Counted from the stretch's first letter, positions 1-13,550 are shown. The stretch is DNA of 64,000 bases from Terebella lapidaria (GCA_949152475.1 OX424560.1:8990001-9054000); one strand, 5' to 3'. The notes: a model not told the origin generated them from the letters alone. Translations and numbers: made by a program.

Positions 1-213
1 AGTCACCCCGACCAAGTATACGTACGGGAGACACCTCATCCGCCAAGGCGTGTCTGAAGAGAGTCGCTTTTGGAATTCAGGGAATAAAGTCTTCAACTTT
101 TTCCCGTATATCGTGTAGAACAGGTTCTTCTTGTAGTCTTGTTCAAAGGTTGGTGGAAGTTTCTCCAACCAGCACGGGTTCTTATAGTCCTTCAGGAAGG
201 TCAGCGGCGACTG
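1..213 (-). CDS. CHST15-like sulfotransferase gene A, exon 2 (partial, continues beyond the left edge)
   Basis: Open 71-codon frame on the minus strand, starting directly after an AG acceptor (intron end reads ggtttacag). It aligns residue for residue with exon 2 of gene B (26414..26750): both contain a KNPCW block, then PWR-RCLPYVYL-GVT. The GVT at the window edge is the start of the 5'-phosphosulfate-binding loop, which in gene B reads GVTKSGT. The entry phase is 0, matching the phase-0 donor of the exon at 9529..9825, so the two are joined over an intron of about 9.3 kb (214..9528). The family transfers sulfate from PAPS to glycan chains in the Golgi lumen. The rest of the catalytic domain lies outside the window. 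There is no frameshift or stop in the visible part, so it looks functional. Assignment to the family is firm; orthology to CHST15 itself is inferred. Confidence 0.85.
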
Positions 214-358
214 CTGTAAACCGTGGTAGAGATTGTGTGAGACTTCAAATCGTTTCTCAAATCGATTCAGTGAGTCGAATTGCGCGTAGAACAACGTGGG
301 AAACTATGAAGTATGATTCAGTGTGAATTAAATATGCTCTTTAATAAGTATAAATGTA

Positions 359-891
359 CGGAGCCTCTGAGAGGACATGGAAGAAATATTTTTAGCACAT
401 TGTTATTGCGTTCCCTCGCAATATTATTGCGTTCCCTCGCAATATTATCGCGTTCCCTCGCATTCCGGATCGCGTTCCCTCGCGATCTTATTGCGTTCCT
501 TCGCAATCCGGATCGCGTTCCCTCGCGATATTATCGCGTTCCCTCGCGATCTTATTGCGTTCCCTCGCATTCCGGATCGCGTTCCCTCGCGATCTTGCAG
601 AATAACTTTCTCAGAAGTCATTGGCGTCAGCACAATGCGAGGGAACGCGATCCAGAATGCGTGGGAACGCAATAAGATCGCGAGGGAACGCGATCCGGAA
701 TGCGAGGGAACGCAATAAGATCGCGAGGGAACGCGATCCAGAATGCGAGGGAACGCAATAAGATCGCGAGGGAACGCGATCCGGAAAGCGAGGGAACGCG
801 ATAATAATGCGAGGGAACGCAATATTATTGCGAGGGAACGCAATAAACATATCTCAAAAAATATTTCTTCCATGTCTTTTCAGCGGCTCCG
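359..891. mobile_element. Fold-back (hairpin) element with tandem-repeat arms
   Basis: The ends are inverted copies: CGGAGCC(T/G)CTGA, then ACATGGAAGAAATATTTT. The arms are built from short units of the type GCGTTCCCTCGC on the left and GCGAGGGAACGC on the right, joined by gatcttatt-like linkers. A unique loop lies at about 598-632. TA flanks both ends (357-358 and 892-893), suggesting a TA target site. There is no coding capacity; apparent ORFs here are repeat artefacts. Confidence 0.75.
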
Positions 892-1098
892 TAACATCCC
901 ATGAAAGACACTTTTTACGTAGTTGGGTTGGTGTGTATAAGTATAGTCAATGCTCATTGCATGTATTCAACAAAACCGAAATGAAATGAAGTTCATTCCC
1001 AGTATCTCAAAAACATTTGTCCCAGGGCGACCAGTCCGAAAATACCGATCATTTCACTCTCAAGAGGCACCGATTATGATATCTACTACCCCTTACTA

Positions 1099-2450
1099 CA
1101 CCCTGCAACATATCTTAAGGCGGTGACTGACCTAGTTCTTTTGTCTAGGGGTCAGGTCATGTTATTGTCACCGACTTGTGCTCAGATTTTTTGGAAGGAA
1201 GATCAACACACGGTAAGAAAAATGCAATTTCTGCAACATAACGCATATATATTATAACTGAGGGGGATGATACGATGTCCGAGATACTACTACAAATTCA
1301 TGTATTTCACAAATATTTGTAGGGGCTGAAATTCCCCAGAAATAAGGTTTCTTCCATCAATATTTACCCCAATTTTGACACGGTGATTACGTTCATGGTC
1401 ATTTTAAATAAATTCTGCACATTGTACTTCGATAATCTGTACACGGGAGTTAAGATAATCATCTCATCTTTCATATATCCTGCGCATACGCACCAATATA
1501 TTGTAATTTTTCACTTTTTTCCTAAATTACTACACACGCTTGTCGTGTCACCGATTTGAGTCAAGCGTCACCGACTCAAGATGTTAGTTGCCCAGAAAAG
1601 GACTGGTATCTCTCCACGAAAAACGCATAAAGTATTAGCCACCGCCGATGTTCAATCAACAGTATGCATTGCAACATCTTAATGCAAATGTCTGTATTAT
1701 TTTCTTTCCATATTCTTGTCTTCATATTTGGAAAATGAGCAAAATTTTAACATGTACACTATACACACTCATAATTATTACGTGACATGTCAATAACGCG
1801 GTCTTACGAAATGTTGTTGGGATGTACACTGCACAATGTATTGCTGCGTACGGTCCACGATACCACGAATATGATATCGCTATAACCGTACACGAGAACA
1901 CCTTTCCTGAGAACTCATTGTACAGTTCAACTCATTCAACCAGTGGGTATGTCATACCCAAAATGTAAACCTAAGTCGGTGACGCTTGACTCAAATCGGT
2001 GACACGACAAGAATGTGGAATAATTTAGGAATAACTGAAAAATTACAAGATATTAGTGCATATGCGCAGTATGTATGAAACATGACATGATTATCTTAAC
2101 TCCCGTGTATAGATTATCTAAATACAATTTGCAGAATTTATTGAAAATGACCATGAACGTGATCACCGTGTCAAAATTGGGGTAAACATTGATGGAAGAA
2201 ACCTTATTTCTGGGGAATTTCAGCCCCTACAAATATTTGTGAAGTAAATAAATGTGTAGTAGTATCTCGGACATCGTATCATCTACCTCAGTTATTATAT
2301 ATATGCGTTATGTTGCAGAAATTGCATTTTTCTTACCTTGTGTTTATCTTCCTTCCAAAAATTCTGAGCACAAGTCGGTGACAATAACATGACCTGACCC
2401 CTAGACAAAAGAACTAGGTCAGTCACCGCCTTAAGATATGTTGCAGGGTG
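1099..2450. mobile_element. Non-coding element with long terminal inverted repeats (about 480 bp arms)
   Basis: Begins CACCCTGCAACATATCTTAA and ends with its reverse complement. The arms (1099..1580 and 1970..2450) stay complementary for about 480 bp, including ACCTAGTTCTTTTGTCTAGG and an inner GTGTCACCGATTTGAGTCAA. The middle (about 1580-1970) is unique and has no recognisable transposase. Detached ends of the same family are at about 19812..19881 and 33848..33895. Confidence 0.75.
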
Positions 2451-5047
2451 ACTACCTCTAAAGCATGTTTGTTCAGGTCGACGAGAAAACGTATTCTGCT
2501 GAAATGCCTGAGAATGGATTGACATGATGCATACTTAACATACAAGAGCCGACACATGTCAAACCCCTGTTTCTGTTGGTTACACGTAGGATGGTTTCTG
2601 TTAGTTAGGATGGTTGATACAGTGTAGGGACACCAGATGAACAATAACACCATATAATTAACAACACTGATTATTGACTTGTCTATCAATGTGCGATTTA
2701 TATTTTTGTACAGGAACATTGCTTGAATCCCCCATTCGACGCCACGAATACATAATTTGCATTCTGAGTAGATTCTTAAAAATATCACCAAATGTGACGT
2801 TCTAATTGTTGTGCATGTTAACCAACAGAGATAGTGACAGACAGCAAAAACTCGGCAAACCAAATGATATGATCTACGTCATTTAGTAATATCACTAATA
2901 CTCCAAACATTCGATAATACCAGCTCGTTATCGCACCCATTACCTCACCCATTGTGAATGTCAACCGCATTATTACGAAGATAAAACCAAATAATTACAA
3001 TGAAAACACTATTATTGGTATATTTCCTTTAAAGCTTGCTTTAATACTACCACACAGTCATGTAGGCATACATGTATAATTACAAGTAAGCGTCAGGAAA
3101 AATAGTAAAAGACATGTGTCGCCTCTCAGCAGTGCATAGCTCGATTCCATTGTGGGGAATGGGAAGTTTATTTGAGTCAGCATTCCTGTAGTTTTGACAT
3201 ACTGCAATTATAGTCACAAAGTTTTGACTATTCTGTGAATAACAAGATCAGGGACCCATATCAATGCGAAACACCTATGCACGACAGCTCGTTGATATAA
3301 ATCTAACATGCTACATAAACCCAACTTGCACGCTTAGGATCCATTATTCACATCTATACGGCCTTATAGATTCACATCTATACGGCCTTATATTTTTTAT
3401 GTTTTCGTTAAATTGCTGCAAAATAAATTCCCATTCAATCATGTTCAAAACCTTATGATTGCAATATACTGGGTACATCGGTTCATAAGAAGGGATCCGG
3501 TACGTGCACGAATATTTTTTGACAAACTTTTTCCCCCTAACCATTATCACTCTTGGTCCGCAATACGTTCTCATTCAGGAATGACATCTTTCGGAACAGT
3601 GCTCAAGCCATGGTGATATCAACAAGGTGTCACAGTAGTAAATATTTTCGGTTTAGACGAAATTTCAAGATCATCGTCCAAATATCAGCGTTTTAGTGCA
3701 TGTTAAAATTTCCTGACCCATTACTGTAATATATCATCGGAAAGCCGTACTCTCTGGGATATTTTCTATCAAGTTTAAGATATATGTTGTGTGATTCGTT
3801 TTCGAACTATGGACTGAAAGTTGAACCGCACTAGAATTTGCCGCCGAGAAATAAATGTGTAGAAACAGACACCATATGGGAATTTCGGTCAAACTCACAT
3901 TTTTTCTAGCATTATTCACATCAAAACGCCCATGAATCGCGTAGTTGTCTTGTGTGCTTTCCAAACAAATACAAAAACGTGGATTTTTTTCTGTTTTCTT
4001 GACACAAATAACCACAGTTCGAAAATACGCATGTTTCGAAATTTTGTTTATTTACCATTCAACCCGGATGTGACGCAATTACTACTGTGATACCACAAGC
4101 CATCCACTGGGGGAATTCCAGTGTAGCCGCTGTCTGATCGGTGAAATCTGTCGAAGTACTCGCAATATTTTGCGGTTGTCAGCCATGAAGAAAATTTCAG
4201 AACGTTTTACAATCTAACTGGAATATTTTTATTAGTGATTTTCTCCATCTGCTTGTTGGCACTAATTTTTTTAAAACAAATGCTGCGGTACTATTGCAGG
4301 ACCGGACCAACGCAGCCATCCATGGGCCGTTTTAATCATATTCGAACAAGCATCACAACAGCAGAACTTGAGGTTACGTGTGCGGCCACAGGGACAAAGG
4401 AGAGTAGAACCAGTACTCGAGGCTGAGTGAATACGAGAAAAATCAAGGATAAGTAGACACGAAACCCATTTCTTGGTTAAACAACCCTATTGATTAGTTT
4501 GATAACAATATGAAACAATGAACTCGAATCGTATTGTAACTCGAACTCGTATTATAATAACTCTCTACTTCCCTCTCACAGAGAACAATTCTCGTAGATG
4601 GTCTTACAATACCATAATACCTGCAATACTGGTGCAGAGCTTGTCCATGCGAAAATTGATTATTACTCGCATTTGTTTGTCGATTCGTCCATTATTCTTG
4701 CCAAAATGCGTTTTAGTTGCACTTTCCACAAATGACCAAGGTGTATGTTTTCTTTGTTCAATATTTGCTACTTAACTTTGTTGTAATCTGAGATTGTGAC
4801 ATAAAATATGGATAATGTCATCGCTGACTTAATTCGGTAGCAATAAGTCCACGCATGGACAAGCGCCTCACCAGTAGTACCATGGGGTCAAAATTACACT
4901 AACAGATATAGTACGGCTAACGCCGCACAATAATATCGCCCCCTGGTGGAGGCGACAATAACAAATGGTTAATAAGACTGAACCACAGCAAATCAAAATT
5001 CCGTTAACAATGATACAACTATATATGATTGGTGGAGAACATGACCA

Positions 5048-7746
5048 TTTTAGGTTACCGGACCTTTGGTCCGATAACCTATTGCCGTGGCGTTGCGTCC
5101 GTCGTCCGTCGTCCGGCGTCCGTCGTCCGGCGTCCGTCGTCCGTCGTCCGTCCGTCCACATTTTTATCATTAAAGTTTACAGTCGAATATTTCTGAAATT
5201 TTGCACAAAAATACCTAAAAATATTTGCAGGAAAGGTTTTTTTTAGTTTTTTGATTTTCGCATTTTTTTCAAAATGGCGGCCGTTTTCGTCGAAAAATGT
5301 CCAATTTTGGACTTTGACGGTCGTTTTCTCAAAATCTGTTCAGTAACTTTTTTTCTTATTGATGCATGACACTCCTCCTATGTACCCCTGTGACATCTAT
5401 AAATTTCGTTGCCCTTGAATCGCTCGAAGTGGGCCATTTTGGGCCCAAACTCGGCCCAAATGGGACTTTCCCATGTTAAATTCTCCTATGCTTTATAATG
5501 GGACACATTAAGCCTAATATCTCACTTAAAATTGAAATTAGAGACTAAGATTCAATTGTGGACATATAGGAAATGATATATGCCGAATATTCTCGTGACC
5601 TTGAATTTGACCTCTGACCTCGGTTTCAAGGTCAGAGCGGCCGTTTTCGTCTAATAATGGCCACTTTTGGAATTGATGGTCGTTTACTCAAAATCTGTTC
5701 AGTAACTTTTTTTCTTAATGATGCATAACACTCCTCATATGTACCTCTGTGACATGTATAAATTTCGTTGCACTTGAATCGCTTGAAGTTGGCCATTTTG
5801 GGCCCAAACTCGGCCCAAATGGGACTTTCCCATGTCAAACATTAAGCCTAATATCTCACTTAATATTGAGATTAGAGACTAGGAATCAATTGTGGACATA
5901 TAGGAAATGATATATGCTGAATATTCTCGAGACCTTGAATTTGACCTCTGACCTCGGTTTCAAGGTCAGAGCGGCCATTTACGTGAAAAAATGGCCAATT
6001 TTGGACTTTGACAGTCGTTTCCTCAAAATCTGTTTAGTAACTTTTGTTTCTTATTGATGCATAACACTCCTCATATGTACCCCTCTGACATGTATAAATT
6101 TCGTTGCTTTTGAATCACTCGGAAAGGGCCATTTTGGGCCCAAACACGGCCCAAATGGGACTTTGCCATGTTAAATTCTCCTATGCTTTATAACGGGACA
6201 CATTAAGCCTAATATCTCACTTAATATTGAGGTTAGAGACTAGGAATCAATTGTGGACATATAGGAAATGATATATGCCGAATATTCTTGTGACCTTGAA
6301 GTTGACCTCTGACCTCGGTTTCAAGGTCAGAGCACAAAATGGCTAATATCTCGTTCATTATCGACTTTACAGCTTAGGAATCAATTGTGGACATATAGGA
6401 AATGATATATGCTGAATATTCTGATAACCTTGAATTTGACCTTTGACCTCATTTTCAAGGTCACAGGACAAAATGGCTAATATCTCACTTATTATCGATT
6501 TTACAGCTTAGGGATTAATTGTGGACATATAGGAAATGATATATGCTGAATATTCTCGTGACCTCGAATTTGACCTCTGACCTCAGTTTCAAGGTCAGAG
6601 CACAAAATGGCTAATATCTCGCGTATTGTCGACTTTACAGCTTAGGAATCAATTGTGGACATATAGGAAATGATTTATGCCGAATATTCTGATAACCTTG
6701 AATTTGACCTTTGACCTCATTTTCAAGGACACAAGAGAAAATGGCTAATATCTCACTTATTATCGATTTTACGGCTTAGGGATCAATTGTGGGCATATAG
6801 GAAATGATATATGCTGAATATTCTTGTGACCTTGAATTTGACCTCTGACCTCGGTTTCAAGGTCAGAGTACGAAATGTCTAATATCGCGCTTATTATCGA
6901 CTTTACAGCTTAGGAATCAATTGTGGACATATAGGAAATGATAAATGCCAAATATTCTGATGGCGTTGATTTTGACCTTTGACCTCATTTTCAAGGTCAC
7001 AGGACAAAATGGCTAATATCTCACTTATTATCGATTTACTAGCTAAGGGATCAATTGTGGACATATAGGATATGATATATGCTGAATATAATCATGACCT
7101 TGAATTTTACCTCTGACCTCATTTTCAGGATCACCGGACAAAATGGCTAATATCTCGCTTATTATAAATTTTACAGCTTAGGAATCAATTATGAACATAT
7201 AGGAAATGATATGTTGAATATTGCTATGACCTTGAATTTGACGTTTTACCTCATTTTCAAGGTCAGAGAAAGAAATGGCTAATATCTCGCTTTTTATCGA
7301 CGTTACAGCTTAGCAATCAATTGTGGACATATAGAAAATGATATATTCTGAACATTGTCATGACCTTGAACTTCACCTTTGACCTAATTTTCAAGGTCAC
7401 AGGACAAAATGGCTATTAGCTTGCTTATTATCGACTTTAGAGCTTAGGAATTAATTATGAACGTATAGGAAATGATATAAGCTGAATATTGCTATGACCT
7501 TGAATTCGACCTTTGACCTCATTTTCAAGGTCACAGGACATAATGGCTAATCTCGCTTATAATCTCGCTTATTATTGACTTTACTGCTTAAGAATCAGTT
7601 GTGGACATACTAGAAATGACATATGTCGAATATTATCATGTCTTTGAATTGACCAATGACCTTATTTTCAAGGTCACAGGACAAACTACTAATATCTAAA
7701 ATATGTATTGTCCGGTAACCTTTCTTAGCCCTTGGGCTAATTTTTT
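5048..7746 (+). mobile_element. HINE-like (Helentron-associated) element, copy 1
   Basis: The left end carries the hairpin GGTTACCGGACC / GGTCCGATAACC, followed by a CGTC-rich microsatellite. The right end has an inverted subterminal copy (CCGGTAACC) and a terminal hairpin TTAGCCCTTGGGCTAA followed by a T run. This layout (5' inverted end, subterminal inverted repeat, 3' hairpin, tandem core) is that of HINEs. The core has about three units of roughly 350 bp, with a GGGCCCAAACTCGGCCCAAA block, then about ten units of 134 bp (for example at 6391, 6525, 6659, 6793, 6927, 7061). There is no helicase or other ORF, so it is non-autonomous. Confidence 0.65.
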
Positions 7747-8895
7747 GATTTATGATAATGCTTCTCTGAATTGAAGCTCGGATATCCAGTATATGTACTG
7801 GTGAATATTACCGTACATGGGGCAGAACACAATCGCTGCAGTAACACACCGTGTACTTTTTAATCAGTATGTTGGACATATTGACAAAATGATCGAGGAC
7901 ACGTGGAATTAATTATTTATGTGCTCTATTATTCTGAATATCATCACAGTAGTGATGAATTGCGCCTAATCTCCAAAACGACACATCACATACACATATA
8001 GGCAGGCTACCATGAAATATTACTATGTCATCATATTTTCATGCTTGGACATATCATGGAGATGCGTTGGCTTGCATCATCAAATGCAGTTTCAGTTTCG
8101 TTCAATTTCTTAACACTACCTTGCGGATAATTAGTTTCACTCTGCCGAAAAAAATCTTTGAAAGAATTTTGTAATCGTATTACATGATTGGTTTAAAATA
8201 CAAAATACAAAATTTGACACCATACATGACTGAGCCTCATTCCACATGCGCAAATACAACCAGGATCACTCGCAGGAACTGATGATACACAGGATGCACA
8301 AACTATCAATAGGGATACACATGGCCCGATGATCTATTTACATCGTTAGAGGATACGACAGCTTCGAATGAAAGGCAGGGAGGACGAGTTGCCGTACAAT
8401 GAAAAGGAGCAAGATGGTAGGACTAGAAAAGTATCATGAAATTTTGATCATCTGCACCGTCTTGCACTGCTTCCCCGTCAGAATTCGATCCTTTGATGCT
8501 ACCGCATGTTGAATCCCAGTCTACATGTGTTCTCACATGAAGCAAACACATTATGCTTCGATCTTTACGGATATCTTACTGTACTCCATAACTGTCATTT
8601 TCGCAATCAAAGCACATTACGCAATTTCTGCGTGCAAAAAGGTCGTGGCGGACATACGTATATCAGATCATTTCTTTGCACGCCCACAACTATAAATAAC
8701 AAACATTGTTTTCCAGCAAAAAAAAAAATATCATTTGGCGTGTAAAACATATGGTTGGTTTGCAATTCATGTTTTTTTCCGAGTAACAGTCGATGTACAT
8801 TATTTCACAAAGAAGAAGAATTGACAAGTCGGGCCTTCCATCCGCCCCACCTACCAGCAAATTCTTTCTATGTATAGGATATGGCTCCGGGATGA

Positions 8896-8955
8896 GGATC
8901 TATTGCAGATAGGAACCCGACGGCGAAGCCGGAGGGTCCTATCTGCAATAGATCC
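8896..8955. repeat. Perfect 19-bp stem hairpin
   Basis: GGATCTATTGCAGATAGGA and its exact reverse complement, separated by a 22-nt loop containing GGCGAAGCCG. The same GGCGAAGCCG core lies inside the palindromic insert at 47089..47220. Confidence 0.7.
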
Positions 8956-9150
8956 GAAGCCGCGGGCCCTATCCGACATAGTGCAGGATTCCCCCATGAT
9001 ACATTTCACAGAGTTTGGAATATCTGTTTCACCCATCAAATACTGAGTACGTTTTTAATAAAACTAATTTTGTATATTCATGATATACAATTTCTCCTAT
9101 AACCAAAAGCCATGCATATATTAGTTGCTAATGTTCACATGGTTCACGAC

Positions 9151-9189
9151 AGCCAACATGCGCCATTGATAGCCAACATGCGCCATTGA
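9151..9189 (+). repeat. 20-bp direct doublet
   Basis: AGCCAACATGCGCCATTGA occurs twice in tandem at 20-bp spacing. Not associated with a recognised element. Confidence 0.6.
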
Positions 9190-9528
9190 ACAAACATTTT
9201 ACTACAAATACTTGTCGAATTGTTGAAATTTAATCAATCATACCTGAAGTTAATCATAACCAAACCAACAACTCTCGAACTTTGTCGATAGATGTACAAT
9301 GAATATTATGATTATGCCACAATATCTACATTTATAGAGCCTTTCGGCACGAATGTCTGATAGCTTATGTCTGGGGTATGTTGGTGAACTTTTACCGGAG
9401 GTTATTTTTGGACTCCTGGCCCACAGTTCACCTAATACCTGCGAACCCCGCTTGTTTTTGCATCGTTAATGTAACAGTGTCAATTATGAAATTAAAGGTG
9501 AATTAACATAAGATATGAATTAACTTAC

Positions 9529-9825
9529 TGGTTCGATCATCCTACTTTCGAGTTGGTCAATTTCCACTCCAAGGATATCAACATTCATCCTCTCTCGTGA
9601 CTCGCTGTGGTAATCCAGACAATTGTCCGTCGTGTTTTGTGACCTTGCGGCGGATCCCAAGTTCTTGACAACTGCCAAAGATGCATTGTAACCAGCCATC
9701 ACTGAGTAGTTGGCAAGGCTAATGAGCCCAAATGAGTAATTTTTCTCCGCAGTATATCCTAAAAGGCCACAGAAAATTGTTCCGGTTAGCACAAAGGCCA
9801 TGGTTATATACGTCCTTCTTGTCAT
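9529..9825 (-). CDS. CHST15-like sulfotransferase gene A, exon 1 (membrane anchor and stem)
   Basis: 99 codons on the minus strand, from an ATG at 9825 to a consensus donor (CCA|gtaagtt) in phase 0. The frame stays open further upstream, to about 9951, but that part starts with GTG, so the ATG at 9825 (MTRRTYITM) is preferred. Residues about 8-26 (ITMAFVLTGTIFCGLLGY) form a single hydrophobic segment after a short basic N-terminus: a type II Golgi signal anchor. The stem has three N-glycosylation sequons (NYS, NAS, NTT). The end of the exon (CLDYH, then ILGVEID and IEP) matches the end of gene B exon 1 (CVDYH, then VLGVNLD and LDP). Together with the matched splice phase, this shows the two exons are paralogous. 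The next exon is at 1..213. Confidence 0.8.
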
Positions 9826-11191
9826 TTCTGATGAGTATTTCACTTTTTTTCTGGTGAAAGTTTCTGATGAATGTGTTAACCTCTCGTCGATCTCCCTGTG
9901 TTGAATATTCGACGGATAGCTTTGATGGGGTTTGAGAAAGATGGGGGCCACTCGCGAGCAAACTTTGACCTGCTTGAGCCTACGTTCTCAGACCAGATAA
10001 GAAAACTGGTCAATAGCTCAGGTTGTTACAAATCTCGTCGCTAGAGCCGCTCGTCTGGTCCCGTCTGTGCGTGAGAATCTATACGATTGGTGAGCTCACA
10101 GCGTATTGATATCACTGCGAAAGTGAGTACACAGCTCTTGGCGAGACAACTTGTAGGCCGATAGATAGATAGCCATGACTCCAATGGGGCCCAGAAGTGT
10201 TGTGGGTGCTACAACCATGACCTCATAACACTTCCCAGCAGTGTTTTTTGTTGTCGTCAACAGAAGATTTATTTTACGGACCGTCGTGATAGACAGTCTG
10301 TGATTAATAATTCATAATCATGTGCTTTGATTTTCAGGACCCCATTGGTAGGACTAAACAACATTGCAGTAAGCTGTTTCCATTGACGAAGTTGTGATTC
10401 GGCTCTCGAATAAACCAAGGTGGTCTGCTGTTGAGTCATATGTGTGTCTTTGTCATGTTAGCTAAATGGATGTGACTCCTGCTTATTAAATAAAAGGTAT
10501 CACAATTGTATGCCTATTCGAAAGCGTTACCAAACCCAAATGCAAAATCTCGTACCCCGAACTAGACTATGTAAATAAAACATGTATGCGGCACAGTCGG
10601 GTTTTCCAAGCATCATATTTGACCATAAAAGCGCCCTTAATTCACTACTCTGATTACAAGATAAGGTGGCGATAAAAACTGATCAATATCATCAATACAC
10701 AAACATATAATATTTACTTAACAAAGGCTACTCTTTGCTGGATACAATGATAAATGTTTCTCACTTCAACTATATTCCATTGCGGTCAATAATACACTCA
10801 AAGCGTCAGGCTAATGTAAAGGTTTCGATGTTTATGCAAATTTTGCTATGTGCTCTCTTTCCCTCATGATTTCATGTTCAAATAATTGAATCCCAATTTT
10901 CAAAGAATGACATAAAATTTAATTGTTTTTCAAATCGCCAACTAATCGTTTCATAAGAGAATGCCGGAAACGCACTGGATCAAATGAATAGTTATTGGAT
11001 GTGCGAGAAAAAACACAAAATGGTTAACATGTACATGTATCCAATTAGTTGGGTGGAATGCTATCACCTTCTCTGCAAATTATCCGCGTGAGACTTCACG
11101 TCGATAAACAAGAAGAGTATATTCCAAACACATTTTCTGGGGGTTTTTTCCATGTAATCCTGTACCCTCTGGACAACTATAAAAAAAAAAA
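9826..11191. other. Upstream region of gene A, no recognised feature
   Basis: Should contain the 5' UTR and promoter of gene A. The frame stays open to 9951 without an ATG. I see no TATA box at a sensible distance, no RNA gene and no long ORF. Confidence 0.4.
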
Positions 11192-11757
11192 ACTCGGATT
11201 TTTCTAACTCGTTTACACTGTTTTTCGCTAATATTTTTGTGATGCTAAATGCTATCGTTCTATAACTTGGCATACTTCACCTGGGAGTCAAACGGCAATT
11301 TTCTACCAAATTTCAGACAGCTAACGCGGAAATTGAAAAAGTTGGCAATCTACCTCAATGTTAAATTTCAGCCCAAAACGGGATCTCGAGAATCTGAGCA
11401 TATTCGAGGAATTGGTCCTGTTTACATCCATCAGGATTCGAAATATTCTTGTTAATTTGAACCAGAAGATACACTGGGGTGTATTCTACACAAACATGTT
11501 GATTTTGAAACATTGCTCCGCTACAAAACCGATCAAATGCACGAAATTCTGTGCGGGCCCAGAAAATAAATAATAGAGCTAAATTTAACATTGGGGTAGA
11601 TTGCCAACTCTTTCAGTTTTCGCGATAGCTGTCTGAAATTTGGTAGAAAATTGCCGTTTGACTCCCAGGTGAAGTATGCCAAGTTATAGACCGATAGCGT
11701 TTAGCATCACAAAAATATTACCGAAAAACAGTGTAAACGAGTTAGAAAAATCCGAGT
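11192..11757. mobile_element. Fold-back element, family with 13551..14082 (copy 1)
   Basis: Ends ACTCGGATTTTTCTAACTCG and its reverse complement; the arms remain complementary for over 170 bp (CTATAACTTGGCATACTTCA, GTCAAACGGCAATTTTCTAC). A unique middle of about 180 bp. No coding capacity. Confidence 0.7.
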
Positions 11758-13550
11758 ATATCCTGTCATTTCGATACGTCACTGCATAGAGACATTCGTT
11801 CATATGAGCAGAGGTATTCCTTGTATAATAATATGATGTGTCACCACTGTTATAACGAGCCATTTGCGTGTTAACTACCAGCAATTAGGTGCAGGGTACA
11901 TGTGTATATATGCACACCAGAGCCAGTGGCGAAACATGATATGAATAGTAAGTGAGGTATGATTCTTCAATGAATAATCGAAATTTATATTCTTTTTTTT
12001 TTCATTGCATGATATAGTCAATGTATTTCATATATTACCTGATTTTTTTCTTTGTCCAAAATATCGCAAAAAGAGGTGTTTTGGAGTCTTGGAGTATAAT
12101 TTAAATATGTAATTACTTTCCACATTATATTGCCTGACTTTTACCGTTGTCCAAAATATCGTAAAAGACAGCTAGACATTTCGGAATATAATTTAAATAT
12201 GTAATTACTTTCCATATATGTCATTATACAGACATCTGATATATATTATTAAATTCATCGTCATCATACAATGTTGGACTGTACGATGTTTTTTTTTGTT
12301 CTGTAAGTGTGCTACAACTGGCCCATTTATCCAGTATCTCGATAAACCCTATCATTGGAAATGTGAATAAAATATCTTTTTTGATGAATTTTTTGCCTCA
12401 TGGATGGAGAAACATGTCACTACAAAATTTCAAGTTTTGGAGGCCATAATCATACAATACCGATGATAAGGCTATTTTAACTAAACGGTTGTTACATTCA
12501 GTTGTACTCGTCCATGTTGACTCATATGGCCCTTATGAGCCTCATGAGCTCCCACTATAATTGTATCCCCATGTGGTCGGCGTGGTCGATGGGGGACTAT
12601 GACTTTACAACTGTCGCGCTGCATCTGCTGCCGCCGCCACGAACAATTTTCTTGTAAAAGCGCTCTACAGCCATGATTAACGGCTGTACAGTGTGAAATT
12701 TTCAACGCGCACACGAGTTTGTCTAAATTTGACATTGAAAATGTGATTTTTTTTTTTAATTTACAGTTTCGCACGGAACAGTTCCAATGCAGTGATGCAA
12801 AAAAATTACAATAATATAGAAAAATACACAGTCCAATCAGTTGGAACCGGTATAGAGAAGGGCTGTGTATGGTATATTATAAGAATGAAACCCCAAACAT
12901 TGAATTTGATGTTTTGTGTTGACAAAAAAAAAACTCATACATCTTTGTTTATGTTAGTGCAGATGTAAGCAATCCGTTCACATCATGTGTTTTTACGGTA
13001 TGTTCAACTCCACTGCAGAATCATGCGGACGTATTTTGGAGGTTGTATCGGTTCTATATCATTTTGCTAGTCAGTTAGTCAAGTGGTTTATGACAAATTT
13101 CAGAAACAGATTGTGCCACTATTATTGAATATAAAAGAACAAGCAGCACAAGTCACTCTGGCCAGCAAGGCTCCCATACGACGCGTGTTCTCGCCTCAAG
13201 GATAAGCAAAGTTCCAATTGACTTGCATGTGAGCCAAGTTGATTTTGGGATACAATGGAGGTAAAAAAAATATGTCACTTCTGGAAGGACATATTTAGAG
13301 CCGAGTGTGGAACATATATCCAATGATAAATACATAGAAAATGTGACACGTTCGCGCCATAACTGTGGTGTCACTACTAATGTAGCCACCACGTCATAAC
13401 GCTACATTAGTCTAAGATATGAGGTTCGTACTCGGTCCATAGTAATTGTAATATGGGTATGAAATAATGTTGGGATTATGCCGCATTTCAGAGATTTATG
13501 TAGTATTTATATAAATATCAAGGAAATTTCCGTCATTTTGTCTCAATGAA
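11758..13550. other. Intergenic, AT-rich, no gene seen
   Basis: Contains a diverged doublet of about 97 bp around 12090..12220 (each with AATTTAAATATGTAATTACT). No recognisable exon. The open frames are short and match no family I know. Confidence 0.5.

Larger units (their letters stand above)
214..9528 (-). other. Intron 1 of sulfotransferase gene A (about 9.3 kb)
   Basis: Bounded by a gtaagt donor at 9528 and a tttacag acceptor at 214 (minus strand). It is filled with transposon-derived DNA: the hairpin element 359..891, the long-TIR element 1099..2450 and the HINE-like element 5048..7746. The rest (892..1098, 2451..5047, 7747..9528) has no recognisable gene. Within it I see only a 22-bp doublet around 3346..3392, a hairpin at 8896..8955 and a 20-bp doublet at 9151..9189. 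Confidence 0.75.

Noticed and set aside
313..873. Overlapping frames of up to 142 codons at the left
   Set aside because: They lie in the hairpin element and translate its GCGTTCCCTCGC repeats.
2423..2863. 146-codon minus-strand frame
   Set aside because: Its end runs into the TIR of the 1099..2450 element and the composition shows no domain; a chance frame.
9826..9951. Longer N-terminus for gene A
   Set aside because: The frame is open but begins with GTG; the first ATG (9825) gives a normal type II anchor.
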